A DNA stretch of 64,000 bases from the NCBI GenBank assembly GCA_947396885.1, contig OX377202.1:558001-622000 (forward strand). Direction: 5' to 3'. The translations under genes were made by a program, and so were the position numbers. The first letter of the stretch is position 1. Each line of letters begins with the position of its first letter. Of the stretch, positions 41,101 to 55,079 are shown piece after piece. The DNA is from Heligmosomoides polygyrus polygyrus. Taxonomy: Eukaryota; Nematoda; Chromadorea; Rhabditida; Heligmosomidae. A model generated the notes under the pieces. The model saw nothing but the letters and a program-made list of their open reading frames with translations. It ran no database searches and was not told where the DNA came from.

Positions 41101-42999
41101 GGTCACGAAAATGACAGTGGCAGGTCGCGATCTGTTGATCTGCGGAGTCGAAATTGTGAATTTGGCGTTCGGTCGTCGCGTCGGATAGCGCTCAAACTTC
41201 GCCTACGGGGGTAACTAAGGGCGTAGGTCACGAAAATGACAGTGGCAGGTCGCGATCTGTTGATCTGCGGAGTCGAAATTGTGAATTTGGCGTTCGGTCG
41301 TCGCGTCGGATAGCGCTCAAACTTCGCCTACGGGGGTAATTAGGGGCGTAGGTCACGAAAATGACAGTGGCAGGTCGCGATCTGTTGATCTGCGGAGTCG
41401 AAATTGTGAATTTGGCGTTCGGTCGTCGCGTCGGATAGCGCTCAAACTTCGCCTACGGGGGTAACTAAGGGCGTAGGTCACGAAAATGACAGTGGCAGGT
41501 CGCGATCTGTTGATCTGCGGAGTCGAAATTGTGAATTTGGCGTTCGGTCGTCGTGTCGGATCGCGCTCAAACTTCGCCTACGGGGGTAATTAAGGGCATA
41601 GGTCACGAAAATGACAGTGGCAGGTCGCGATCTGTTGATCTGCGGAGTCGAAATTGTGAATTTGGCGTTCGGTCGTCGTGTCGGATCGCGCTCAAACTTC
41701 GCCTACGGGGGTAATTAGGGGCGTAGGTCACGAAAATGACAGTGGCAGGTCGCGATCTGTTGATCTGCGGAGTCGAAATTGTGAATTTGGCGTTCGGTCG
41801 TCGCGTCGGATAGCGCTCAAACTTCGCCTACGGGGGTAACTAAGGGCGTAGGTCACGAAAATGACAGTGGCAGGTCGCGATCTGTTGATCTGCGGAGTCG
41901 AAATTGTGAATTTGGCGTTCGGTCGTCGCGTCGGATCGCGCTCAAACTTCGCCTACGGGGTAATTAGTGGCGTAGGTCATGAAAATGACAGTGGCAGGTC
42001 GCGATCTGTTGATCTGCGGAGTCGAAATTGTGAATTTGGCGTTCGGTCGTCGCGTCGGATCGCGCTCAAACTTCGCCTACGGGGGTAATTAAGGGCGTAG
42101 GTCACGAAAATGACAGTGGCAGGTCGCGATCTGTTGATCTGCGGAGTCGAAATTGTGAATTTGGCGTTCGGTCGTCGCGTCGGATAGCGCTCAAACTTCG
42201 CCTACGGGGGTAATTAGGGGCGTAGGTCACGAAAATGACAGTGGCAGGTCGCGATCTGTTGATCTGCGGAGTCGAAATTGTGAATTTGGCGTTCGGTCGT
42301 CGCGTCGGATCGCGCTCAAACTTCGCCTACGGGGGTAATTAGGGGCGTAGGTCACGAAAATGACAGTGGCAGGTCGCGATCTGTTGATCTGCGGAGTCGA
42401 AATTGTGAATTTGGCGTTCGGTCGTCGCGTCGGATAGCGCTCAAACTTCGCCTACGGGGGTAATTAAGGGCGTAGGTCACGAAAATGACAGTGGCAGGTC
42501 GCGATCTGTTGATCTGCGGAGTCGAAATTGTGAATTTGGCGTTCGGTCGTCGCGTCGGATAGCGCTCAAACTTCGCCTACGGGGGTAATTAGGGGCGTAG
42601 GTCACGAAAATGACAGTGGCAGGTCGCGATCTGTTGATCTGCGGAGTCGAAATTGTGAATTTGGCGTTCGGTCGTCGCGTCGGATCGCGCTCAAACTTCG
42701 CCTACGGGGGTAATTAGGGGCGTAGGTCACGAAAATGACAGTGGCAGGTCGCGATCTGTTGATCTGCGGAGTCGAAATTGTGAATTTGGCGTTCGGTCGT
42801 CGCGTCGGATAGCGCTCAAACTTCGCCTACGGGGGTAATTAAGGGCGTAGGTCACGAAAATGACAGTGGCAGGTCGCGATCTGTTGATCTGCGGAGTCGA
42901 AATTGTGAATTTGGCGTTCGGTCGTCGCGTCGGATAGCGCTCAAACTTCGCCTACGGGGGTAATTAGGGGCGTAGGTCACGAAAATGACAGTGGCAGGT

Positions 43000-45300
43000 C
43001 GCGATCTGTTGATCTGCGGAGTCGAAATTGTGAATTTGGCGTTCGGTCGTCGCGTCGGATAGCGCTCAAACTTCGCCTACGGGGGTAATTAAGGGCGTAG
43101 GTCACGAAAATGACAGTGGCAGGTCGCGATCTGTTGATCTGCGGAGTCGAAATTGTGAATTTGGCGTTCGGTCGTCGCGTCGGATCGCGCTCAAACTTCG
43201 CCTACGGGGGTAATTAGGGGCGTAGGTCACGAAAATGACAGTGGCAGGTCGCGATCTGTTGATCTGCGGAGTCGAAATTGTGAATTTGGCGTTCGGTCGT
43301 CGCGTCGGATAGCGCTCAAACTTCGCCTACGGGGGTAATTAAGGGCGTAGGTCACGAAAATGACAGTGGCAGGTCGCGATCTGTTGATCTGCGGAGTCGA
43401 AATTGTGAATTTGGCGTTCGGTCGTCGCGTCGGATAGCGCTCAAACTTCGCCTACGGGGGTAATTAGGGGCGTAGGTCACGAAAATGACAGTGGCAGGTC
43501 GCGATCTGTTGATCTGCGGAGTCGAAATTGTGAATTTGGCGTTCGGTCGTCGCGTCGGATCGCGCTCAAACTTCGCCTACGGGGGTAATTAGGGGCGTAG
43601 GTCACGAAAATGACAGTGGCAGGTCGCGATCTGTTGATCTGCGGAGTCGAAATTGTGAATTTGGCGTTCGGTCGTCGCGTCGGATAGCGCTCAAACTTCG
43701 CCTACGGGGGTAATTAGGGGCGTAGGTCACGAAAATGACAGTGGCAGGTCGCGATCTGTTGATCTGCGGAGTCGAAATTGTGAATTTGGCGTTCGGTCGT
43801 CGCGTCGGATAGCGCTCAAACTTCGCCTACGGGGGTAATTAAGGGCGTAGGTCACGAAAATGACAGTGGCAGGTCGCGATCTGTTGATCTGCGGAGTCGA
43901 AATTGTGAATTTGGCGTTCGGTCGTCGCGTCGGATAGCGCTCAAACTTCGCCTACGGGGGTAATTAAGGGCGTAGGTCACGAAAATGACAGTGGCAGGTC
44001 GCGATCTGTTGATCTGCGGAGTCGAAATTGTGAATTTGGCGTTCGGTCGTCGCGTCGGATAGCGCTCAAACTTCGCCTACGGGGGTAATTAGGGGCGTAG
44101 GTCACGAAAATGACAGTGGCAGGTCGCGATCTGTTGATCTGCGGAGTCGAAATTGTGAATTTGGCGTTCGGTCGTCGCGTCGGATAGCGCTCAAACTTCG
44201 CCTACGGGGGTAATTAAGGGCGTAGGTCACGAAAATGACAGTGGCAGGTCGCGATCTGTTGATCTGCGGAGTCGAAATTGTGAATTTGGCGTTCGGTCGT
44301 CGCGTCGGATCGCGCTCAAACTTCGCCTACGGGGGTAATTAGGGGCGTAGGTCACGAAAATGACAGTGGCAGGTCGCGATCTGTTGATCTGCGGAGTCGA
44401 AATTGTGAATTTGGCGTTCGGTCGTCGCGTCGGATAGCGCTCAAACTTCGCCTACGGGGGTAATTAAGGGCGTAGGTCACGAAAATGACAGTGGCAGGTC
44501 GCGATCTGTTGATCTGCGGAGTCGAAATTGTGAATTTGGCGTTCGGTCGTCGCGTCGGATAGCGCTCAAACTTCGCCTACGGGGGTAATTAGGGGCGTAG
44601 GTCACGAAAATGACAGTGGCAGGTCGCGATCTGTTGATCTGCGGAGTCGAAATTGTGAATTTGGCGTTCGGTCGTCGCGTCGGATCGCGCTCAAACTTCG
44701 CCTACGGGGGTAATTAGGGGCGTAGGTCACGAAAATGACAGTGGCAGGTCGCGATCTGTTGATCTGCGGAGTCGAAATTGTGAATTTGGCGTTCGGTCGT
44801 CGCGTCGGATAGCGCTCAAACTTCGCCTACGGGGGTAATTAGGGGCGTAGGTCACGAAAATGACAGTGGCAGGTCGCGATCTGTTGATCTGCGGAGTCGA
44901 AATTGTGAATTTGGCGTTCGGTCGTCGCGTCGGATAGCGCTCAAATTTCGCCTACGGGGGTAATTAAGGGCGTAGGTCACGAAAATGACAGTGGCAGGTC
45001 GCGATCTGTTGATCTGCGGAGTCGAAATTGTGAATTTGGCGTTCGGTCGTCGCGTCGGATAGCGCTCAAACTTCGCCTACGGGGGTAATTAAGGGCGTAG
45101 GTCACGAAAATGACAGTGGCAGGTCGCGATCTGTTGATCTACGGAGTCGAAATTGTGAATTTGGCGTTCGGTCGTCGCGTCGGATAGCGCTCAAACTTCG
45201 CCTACGGGGGTAATTAGGGGCGTAGGTCACGAAAATGACAGTGGCAGGTCGCGATCTGTTGATCTGCGGAGTCGAAATTGTGAATTTGGCGTTCGGTCGT
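43000..45300 (+). repeat. Satellite block with 9-mer (1125 bp) higher-order repeat
   Basis: Scoring two variant sites per monomer (GATA or GATC; ATTAAGGG or ATTAGGGG) gives the same order of nine types twice in succession between about 43.0 and 45.3 kb. The second copy has private changes (AAATTTCG at about 44943, CTACGGAG at about 45140). Confidence 0.75.
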
Positions 45301-48300
45301 CGCGTCGGATAGCGCTCAAACTTCGCCTACGGGGGTAACTAAGGGCGTAGGTCACGAAAATGATAGTGGCAGGTCGCGATCTGTTGATCTGCGGAGTCGA
45401 AATTGTGAATTTGGCGTTCGGTCGTCGCGTCGGATCGCGCTCAAACTTCGCCTACGGGGGTAATTAGGGGCGTAGGTCACGAAAATGACAGTGGCAGGTC
45501 GCGATCTGTTGATCTGCGGAGTCGAAATTGTGAATTTGGCGTTCGGTCGTCGCGTCGGATAGCGCTCAAACTTCGCCTACGGGGGTAATTAAGGGCGTAG
45601 GTCACGAAAATGACAGTGGCAGGTCGCGATCTGTTGATCTGCGGAGTCGAAATTGTGAATTTGGCGTTCGGTCGTCGCGTCGGATAGCGCTCAAACTTCG
45701 CCTACGGGGGTAATTAGGGGCGTAGGTCACGAAAATGACAGTGGCAGGTCGCGATCTGTTGATCTGCGGAGTCGAAATTGTGAATTTGGCGTTCGGTCGT
45801 CGCGTCGGATGGCGCTCAAACTTCGCCTACGGGGGTAATTAGGGGCGTAGGTCACGAAAATGACAGTGGCAGGTCGCGATCTGTTGATCTGCGGAGTCGA
45901 AATTGTGAATTTGGCGTTCGGTCGTCGCGTCGGATAGCGCTCAAACTTCGCCTACGGGGGTAATTAAGGGCGTAGGTCACGAAAATGACAGTGGCAGGTC
46001 GCGATCTGTTGATCTGCGGAGTCGAAATTGTGAATTTGGCGTTCGGTCGTCGCGTCGGATAGCGCTCAAACTTCGCCTACGGGGGTAATTAAGGGCGTAG
46101 GTCACGAAAATGACAGTGGCAGGACGCGATCTGTTGATCTGCGGAGTCGAAATTGTGAATTTGGCGTTCGGTCGTCGCGTCGGATAGCGCTCAAACTTCG
46201 TCTACGGGGGTAATTAGGGGCGTAGGTCACGAAAATGACAGTGGCAGGTCGCGATCTGTTGATCTGCGGAGTCGAAATTGTGAATTTGGCGTTCGGTCGT
46301 CGTGTCGGATCGCGCTCAAACTTCGCCTACGGGGGTAATTAGGGGCGTAGGTCACGAAAATGACAGTGGCAGGTCGCGATCTGTTGATCTGCGGAGTCGA
46401 AATTGTGAATTTGGCGTTCGGTCGTCGCGTCGGATAGCGCTCAAACTTCGCCTACGGGGGTAACTAAGGGCGTAGGTCACGAAAATGACAGTGGCAGGTC
46501 GCGATCTGTTGATCTGCGGAGTCGAAATTGTGAATTTGGCGTTCGGTCGTCGTGTCGGATCGCGCTCAAACTTCGCCTACGGGGGTAATTAAGGGCATAG
46601 GTCACGAAAATGACAGTGGCAGGTCGCGATCTGTTGATCTGCGGAGTCGAAATTGTGAATTTGGCGTTCGGTCGTCGCGTCGGATAGCGCTCAAACTTCG
46701 CCTACGGGGGTAACTAAGGGCGTAGGTCACAAAAATGACAGTGGCAGGTCGCGATCTGTTGATCTGCGGAGTCGAAATTGTGAATTTGGCGTTCGGTCGT
46801 CGCGTCGGATAGCGCTCAAACTTCGCCTACGGGGGTAACTAAGGGCGTAGGTCACAAAAATGACAGTGGCAGGTCGCGATCTGTTGATCTGCGGAGTCGA
46901 AATTGTGAATTTGGCGTTCGGTCGTCGTGTCGGATCGCGCTCAAACTTCGCCTACGGGGGTAACTAAGGGCGTAGGTCACGAAAATGACAGTGGCAGGTC
47001 GCGATCTGTTGATCTGCGGAGTCGAAATTGTGAATTTGGCGTTCGGTCGTCGCGTCGGATCGCGCTCAAACTTCGCCTACGGGGGTAATTAGGGGCGTAG
47101 GTCACGAAAATGACAGTGGCAGGTCGCGATCTGTTGATCTGCGGAGTCGAAATTGTGAATTTGGCGTTCGGTCGTCGCGTCGGATAGCGCTCAAACTTCG
47201 CCTACGGGGGTAATTAAGGGCGTAGGTCACGAAAATGACAGTGGCAGGTCGCGATCTGTTGATCTGCGGAGTCGAAATTGTGAATTTGGCGTTCGGTCGT
47301 CGCGTCGGATAGCGCTCAAACTTCGCCTACGGGGGTAATTAGGGGCGTAGGTCACGAAAATGACAGTGGCAGGTCGCGATCTGTTGATCTGCGGAGTCGA
47401 AATTGTGAATTTGGCGTTCGGTCGTCGCGTCGGATCGCGCTCAAACTTCGCCTACGGGGGTAATTAGGGGCGTAGGTCACGAAAATGACAGTGGCAGGTC
47501 GCGATCTGTTGATCTGCGGAGTCGAAATTGTGAATTTGGCGTTCGGTCGTCGCGTCGGATAGCGCTCAAACTTCGCCTACGGGGGTAATTAAGGGCGTAG
47601 GTCACGAAAATGACAGTGGCAGGTCGCGATCTGTTGATCTGCGGAGTCGAAATTGTGAATTTGGCGTTCGGTCGTCGCGTCGGATCGCGCTCAAACTTCG
47701 CCTACGGGGGTAATTAGGGGCGTAGGTCACGAAAATGACAGTGGCAGGTCGCGATCTGTTGATCTGCGGAGTCGAAATTGTGAATTTGGCGTTCGGTCGT
47801 CGCGTCGGATAGCGCTCAAACTTCGCCTACGGGGGTAATTAAGGGCGTAGGTCACGAAAATGACAGTGGCAGGTCGCGATCTGTTGATCTGCGGAGTCGA
47901 AATTGTGAATTTGGCGTTCGGTCGTCGCGTCGGATAGCGCTCAAACTTCGCCTACGGGGGTAATTAGGGGCGTAGGTCACGAAAATGACAGTGGCAGGTC
48001 GCGATCTGTTGATCTGCGGAGTCGAAATTGTGAATTTGGCGTTCGGTCGTCGCGTCGGATCGCGCTCAAACTTCGCCTACGGGGGTAATTAGGGGCGTAG
48101 GTCACGAAAATGACAGTGGCAGGTCGCGATCTGTTGATCTGCGGAGTCGAAATTGTGAATTTGGCGTTCGGTCGTCGCGTCGGATAGCGCTCAAACTTCG
48201 CCTACGGGGGTAATTAGGGGCGTAGGTCACGAAAATGACAGTGGCAGGTCGCGATCTGTTGATCTGCGGAGTCGAAATTGTGAATTTGGCGTTCGGTCGT

Positions 48301-50305
48301 CGCGTCGGATAGCGCTCAAACTTCGCCTACGGGGGTAATTAAGGGCGTAGGTCACGAAAATGACAGTGGCAGGTCGCGATCTGTTGATCTGCGGAGTCGA
48401 AATTGTGAATTTGGCGTTCGGTCGTCGCGTCGGATAGCGCTCAAACTTCGCCTACGGGGGTAATTAAGGGCGTAGGTCACGAAAATGACAGTGGCAGGTC
48501 GCGATCTGTTGATCTGCGGAGTCGAAATTGTGAATTTGGCGTTCGGTCGTCGCGTCGGATAGCGCTCAAACTTCGCCTACGGGGGTAATTAGGGGCGTAG
48601 GTCACGAAAATGACAGTGGCAGGTCGCGATCTGTTGATCTGCGGAGTCGAAATTGTGAATTTGGCGTTCGGTCGTCGCGTCGGATAGCGCTCAAACTTCG
48701 CCTACGGGGGTAACTAAGGGCGTAGGTCACGAAAATGATAGTGGCAGGTCGCGATCTGTTGATCTGCGGAGTCGAAATTGTGAATTTGGCGGTCGGTCGT
48801 CGCGTCGGATCGCGCTCAAACTTCGCCTACGGGGGTAATTAGGGGCGTAGGTCACGAAAATGACAGTGGCAGGTCGCGATCTGTTGATCTGCGGAGTCGA
48901 AATTGTGAATTTGGCGTTCGGTCGTCGCGTCGGATAGCGCTCAAACTTCGCCTACGGGGGTAATTAAGGGCGTAGGTCACGAAAATGACAGTGGCAGGTC
49001 GCGATCTGTTGATCTGCGGAGTCGAAATTGTGAATTTGGCGTTCGGTCGTCGCGTCGGATAGCGCTCAAACTTCGCCTACGGGGGTAATTAGGGGCGTAG
49101 GTCACGAAAATGACAGTGGCAGGTCGCGATCTGTTGATCTGCGGAGTCGAAATTGTGAATTTGGCGTTCGGTCGTCGCGTCGGATGGCGCTCAAACTTCG
49201 CCTACGGGGGTAATTAGGGGCGTAGGTCACGAAAATGACAGTGGCAGGTCGCGATCTGTTGATCTGCGGAGTCGAAATTGTGAATTTGGCGTTCGGTCGT
49301 CGCGTCGGATAGCGCTCAAACTTCGCCTACGGGGGTAATTAAGGGCGTAGGTCACGAAAATGACAGTGGCAGGTCGCGATCTGTTGATCTGCGGAGTCGA
49401 AATTGTGAATTTGGCGTTCGGTCGTCGCGTCGGATAGCGCTCAAACTTCGCCTACGGGGGTAATTAAGGGCGTAGGTCACGAAAATGACAGTGGCAGGAC
49501 GCGATCTGTTGATCTGCGGAGTCGAAATTGTGAATTTGGCGTTCGGTCGTCGCGTCGGATAGCGCTCAAACTTCGTCTACGGGGGTAATTAGGGGCGTAG
49601 GTCACGAAAATGACAGTGGCAGGTCGCGATCTGTTGATCTGCGGAGTCGAAATTGTGAATTTGGCGTTCGGTCGTCGTGTCGGATCGCGCTCAAACTTCG
49701 CCTACGGGGGTAATTAGGGGCGTAGGTCACGAAAATGACAGTGGCAGGTCGCGATCTGTTGATCTGCGGAGTCGAAATTGTGAATTTGGCGTTCGGTCGT
49801 CGCGTCGGATAGCGCTCAAACTTCGCCTACGGGGGTAACTAAGGGCGTAGGTCACGAAAATGACAGTGGCAGGTCGCGATCTGTTGATCTGCGGAGTCGA
49901 AATTGTGAATTTGGCGTTCGGTCGTCGTGTCGGATCGCGCTCAAACTTCGCCTACGGGGGTAATTAAGGGCATAGGTCACGAAAATGACAGTGGCAGGTC
50001 GCGATCTGTTGATCTGCGGAGTCGAAATTGTGAATTTGGCGTTCGGTCGTCGCGTCGGATAGCGCTCAAACTTCGCCTACGGGGGTAACTAAGGGCGTAG
50101 GTCACAAAAATGACAGTGGCAGGTCGCGATCTGTTGATCTGCGGAGTCGAAATTGTGAATTTGGCGTTCGGTCGTCGCGTCGGATAGCGCTCAAACTTCG
50201 CCTACGGGGGTAACTAAGGGCGTAGGTCACAAAAATGACAGTGGCAGGTCGCGATCTGTTGATCTGCGGAGTCGAAATTGTGAATTTGGCGTTCGGTCGT
50301 CGTGT
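44150..50305 (+). repeat. Large duplication within the array, offset 3375 bp (27 monomers)
   Basis: Rare markers recur at exactly 3375 bases: AATGATAG at 45360 and 48735, GATGGCGC at 45811 and 49186, CGTCTACG at 46201 and 49576, and CACAAAAATG at 46731/50106 and 46856/50231. The matching span is about 44150-46930 versus 47525-50305. A private T-to-G change (GGCGGTCGG near 48790) marks the second copy. Confidence 0.92.
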
Positions 50306-53210
50306 CGGATCGCGCTCAAACTTCGCCTACGGGGGTAATTAAGGGCATAGGTCACGAAAATGACAGTGGCAGGTCGCGATCTGTTGATCTGCGGAGTCGA
50401 AATTGTGAATTTGGCGTTCGGTCGTCGTGTCGGATCGCGCTCAAACTTCGCCTACGGGGGTAATTAGGGGCGTAGGTCACGAAAATGACAGTGGCAGGTC
50501 GCGATCTGTTGATCTGCGGAGTCGAAATTGTGAATTTGGCGTTCGGTCGTCGCGTCGGATAGCGCTCAAACTTCGCCTACGGGGGTAATTAGGGGCGTAG
50601 GTCATGAAAATGACAGTGGCAGGTCGCGATCTGTTGATCTGCGGAGTCGAAATTGTGAATTTGGCGTTCGGTCGTCGTGTCGGATCGCGCTCAAACTTCG
50701 CCTACGGGGTAATTAGTGGCGTAGGTCATGAAAATGACAGTGGCAGGTCGCGATCTGTTGATCTGCGGAGTCGAAATTGTGAATTTGGCGTTCGGTCGTC
50801 GCGTCGGATCGCGCTCAAACTTCGCCTACGGGGGTAATTAGGGGCGTAGGTCACGAAAATGACAGTGGCAGGTCGCGATCTGTTGATCTGCGGAGTCGAA
50901 ATTGTGAATTTGGCGTTCGGTCGTCGCGTCGGATAGCGCTCAAACTTCGCCTACGGGGGTAATTAGGGGCGTAGGTCACGAAAATGACAGTGGCAGGTCG
51001 CGATCTGTTGATCTGCGGAGTCGAAATTGTGAATTTGGCGTTCGGTCGTCGTGTCGGATCGCGCTCAAACTTCGCCTACGGGGGTAATTAGGGGCGTAGG
51101 TCACGAAAATGACAGTGGCAGGTCGCGATCTGTTGATCTGCGGAGTCGAAATTGTGAATTTGGCGTTCGGTCGTCGCGTCGGATAGCGCTCAAACTTCGC
51201 CTACGGGGGTAACTAAGGGCGTAGGTCACGAAAATGACAGTGGCAGGTCGCGATCTGTTGATCTGCGGAGTCGAAATTGTGAATTTGGCGTTCGGTCGTC
51301 GCGTCGGATAGCGCTCAAACTTCGCCTACGGGGGTAACTAAGGGCGTAGGTCACAAAAATGACAGTGGCAGGTCGCGATCTGTTGATCTGCGGAGTCGAA
51401 ATTGTGAATTTGGCGTTCGGTCGTCGCGTCGGATAGCGCTCAAACTTCGCCTACGGGGGTAACTAAGGGCGTAGGTCACAAAAATGACAGTGGCAGGTCG
51501 CGATCTGTTGATCTGCGGAGTCGAAATTGTGAATTTGGCGTTCGGTCGTCGTGTCGGATCGCGCTCAAACTTCGCCTACGGGGGTAATTAAGGGCATAGG
51601 TCACGAAAATGACAGTGGCAGGTCGCGATCTGTTGATCTGCGGAGTCGAAATTGTGAATTTGGCGTTCGGTCGTCGTGTCGGATCGCGCTCAAACTTCGC
51701 CTACGGGGGTAATTAGGGGCGTAGGTCACGAAAATGACAGTGGCAGGTCGCGATCTGTTGATCTGCGGAGTCGAAATTGTGAATTTGGCGTTCGGTCGTC
51801 GCGTCGGATAGCGCTCAAACTTCGCCTACGGGGGTAATTAGGGGCGTAGGTCATGAAAATGACAGTGGCAGGTCGCGATCTGTTGATCTGCGGAGTCGAA
51901 ATTGTGAATTTGGCGTTCGGTCGTCGTGTCGGATCGCGCTCAAACTTCGCCTACGGGGTAATTAGTGGCGTAGGTCATGAAAATGACAGTGGCAGGTCGC
52001 GATCTGTTGATCTGCGGAGTCGAAATTGTGAATTTGGCGTTCGGTCGTCGCGTCGGATCGCGCTCAAACTTCGCCTACGGGGGTAATTAGGGGCGTAGGT
52101 CACGAAAATGACAGTGGCAGGTCGCGATCTGTTGATCTGCGGAGTCCAAATTGTGAATTTGGCGTTCGGTCGTCGCGTCGGATAGCGCTCAAACTTCGCC
52201 TACGGGGGTAATTAGGGGCGTAGGTCACGAAAATGACAGTGGCAGGTCGCGATCTGTTGATCTGCGGAGTCGAAATTGTGAATTTGGCGTTCGGTCGTCG
52301 TGTCGGATCGCGCTCAAACTTCGCCTACGGGGGTAATTAGGGGCGTAGGTCACGAAAATGACAGTGGCAGGTCGCGATCTGTTGATCTGCGGAGTCGAAA
52401 TTGTGAATTTGGCGTTCGGTCGTCGCGTCGGATAGCGCTCAAACTTCGCCTACGGGGGTAACTAAGGGCGTAGGTCACGAAAATGACAGTGGCAGGTCGC
52501 GATCTGTTGATCTGCGGAGTCGAAATTGTGAATTTGGCGTTCGGTCGTCGCGTCGGATAGCGCTCAAACTTCGCCTACGGGGGTAATTAGGGGCGTAGGT
52601 CACGAAAATGACAGTGGCAGGTCGCGATCTGTTGATCTGCGGAGTCGAAATTGTGAATTTGGCGTTCGGTCGTCGCGTCGGATAGCGCTCAAACTTCGCC
52701 TACGGGGGTAACTAAGGGCGTAGGTCACGAAAATGACAGTGGCAGGTCGCGATCTGTTGATCTGCGGAGTCGAAATTGTGAATTTGGCGTTCGGTCGTCG
52801 CGTCGGATAGCGCTCAAACTTCGCCTACGGGGGTAACTAAGGGCGTAGGTCACGAAAATGACAGTGGCAGGTCGCGATCTGTTGATCTGCGGAGTCGAAA
52901 TTGTGAATTTGGCGTTCGGTCGTCGCGTCGGATAGCGCTCAAACTTCGCCTACGGGGGTAATTAGGGGCGTAGGTCATGAAAATGACAGTGGCAGGTCGC
53001 GATCTGTTGATCTGCGGAGTCGAAATTGTGAATTTGGCGTTCGGTCGTCGTGTCGGATCGCGCTCAAACTTCGCCTACGGGGTAATTAGTGGCGTAGGTC
53101 ATGAAAATGACAGTGGCAGGTCGCGATCTGTTGATCTGCGGAGTCGAAATTGTGAATTTGGCGTTCGGTCGTCGCGTCGGATCGCGCTCAAACTTCGCCT
53201 ACGGGGGTAA
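50100..53210 (+). repeat. Satellite block with 10-mer (1249 bp) higher-order repeat
   Basis: The paired CACAAAAATG markers at 50106 and 50231 recur at 51355 and 51480 (offset 1249). The 124-base variants near 50610, 51859 and 52983 are 1249 and 1124 bases apart, that is 10 and 9 monomers minus one base. Confidence 0.88.
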
Positions 53211-55079
53211 TTAGGGGCGTAGGTCACGAAAATGACAGTGGCAGGTCGCGATCTGTTGATCTGCGGAGTCGAAATTGTGAATTTGGCGTTCGGTCGTCGC
53301 GTCGGATAGCGCTCAAACTTCGCCTACGGGGGTAATTAGGGGCGTAGGTCACGAAAATGACAGTGGCAGGTCGCGATCTGTTGATCTGCGGAGTCGAAAT
53401 TGTGAATTTGGCGTTCGGTCGTCGTGTCGGATCGCGCTCAAACTTCGCCTACGGGGGTAATTAGGGGCGTAGGTCACGAAAATGACAGTGGCAGGTCGCG
53501 ATCTGTTGATCTGCGGAGTCGAAATTGTGAATTTGGCGTTCGGTCGTCGCGTCGGATAGCGCTCAAACTTCGCCTACGGGGGTAACTAAGGGCGTAGGTC
53601 ACGAAAATGACAGTGGCAGGTCGCGATCTGTTGATCTGCGGAGTCGAAATTGTGAATTTGGCGTTCGGTCGTCGCGTCGGATAGCGCTCAAACTTCGCCT
53701 ACGGGGGTAATTAGGGGCGTAGGTCACGAAAATGACAGTGGCAGGTCGCGATCTGTTGATCTGCGGAGTCGAAATTGTGAATTTGGCGTTCGGTCGTCGC
53801 GTCGGATAGCGCTCAAACTTCGCCTACGGGGGTAACTAAGGGCGTAGGTCACGAAAATGACAGTGGCAGGTCGCGATCTGTTGATCTGCGGAGTCGAAAT
53901 TGTGAATTTGGCGTTCGGTCGTCGTGTCGGATCGCGCTCAAACTTCGCCTACGGGGGTAATTAAGGGCATAGGTCACGAAAATGACAGTGGCAGGTCGCG
54001 ATCTGTTGATCTGCGGAGTCGAAATTGTGAATTTGGCGTTCGGTCGTCGTGTCGGATCGCGCTCAAACTTCGCCTACGGGGGTAATTAGGGGCGTAGGTC
54101 ACGAAAATGACAGTGGCAGGTCGCGATCTGTTGATCTGCGGAGTCGAAATTGTGAATTTGGCGTTCGGTCGTCGCGTCGGATAGCGCTCAAACTTCGCCT
54201 ACGGGGGTAACTAAGGGCGTAGGTCACGAAAATGACAGTGGCAGGTCGCGATCTGTTGATCTGCGGAGTCGAAATTGTGAATTTGGCGTTCGGTCGTCGC
54301 GTCGGATAGCGCTCAAACTTCGCCTACGGGGGTAATTAGGGGCGTAGGTCACGAAAATGACAGTGGCAGGTCGCGATCTGTTGATCTGCGGAGTCGAAAT
54401 TGTGAATTTGGCGTTCGGTCGTCGCGTCGGATCGCGCTCAAACTTCGCCTACGGGGGTAATTAGGGGCGTAGGTCACGAAAATGACAGTGGCAGGTCGCG
54501 ATCTGTTGATCTGCGGAGTCGAAATTGTGAATTTGGCGTTCGGTCGTCGTGTCGGATCGCGCTCAAACTTCGCCTACGGGGGTAATTAAGGGCATAGGTC
54601 ACGAAAATGACAGTGGCAGGTCGCGATCTGTTGATCTGCGGAGTCGAAATTGTGAATTTGGCGTTCGGTCGTCGTGTCGGATCGCGCTCAAACTTCGCCT
54701 ACGGGGGTAATTAGGGGCGTAGGTCACGAAAATGACAGTGGCAGGTCGCGATCTGTTGATCTGCGGAGTCGAAATTGTGAATTTGGCGTTCGGTCGTCGC
54801 GTCGGATAGCGCTCAAACTTCGCCTACGGGGGTAACTAAGGGCGTAGGTCACGAAAATGACAGTGGCAGGTCGCGATCTGTTGATCTGCGGAGTCGAAAT
54901 TGTGAATTTGGCGTTCGGTCGTCGCGTCGGATCGCGCTCAAACTTCGCCTACGGGGTAATTAGTGGCGTAGGTCATGAAAATGACAGTGGCAGGTCGCGA
55001 TCTGTTGATCTGCGGAGTCGAAATTGTGAATTTGGCGTTCGGTCGTCGCGTCGGATCGCGCTCAAACTTCGCCTACGGG

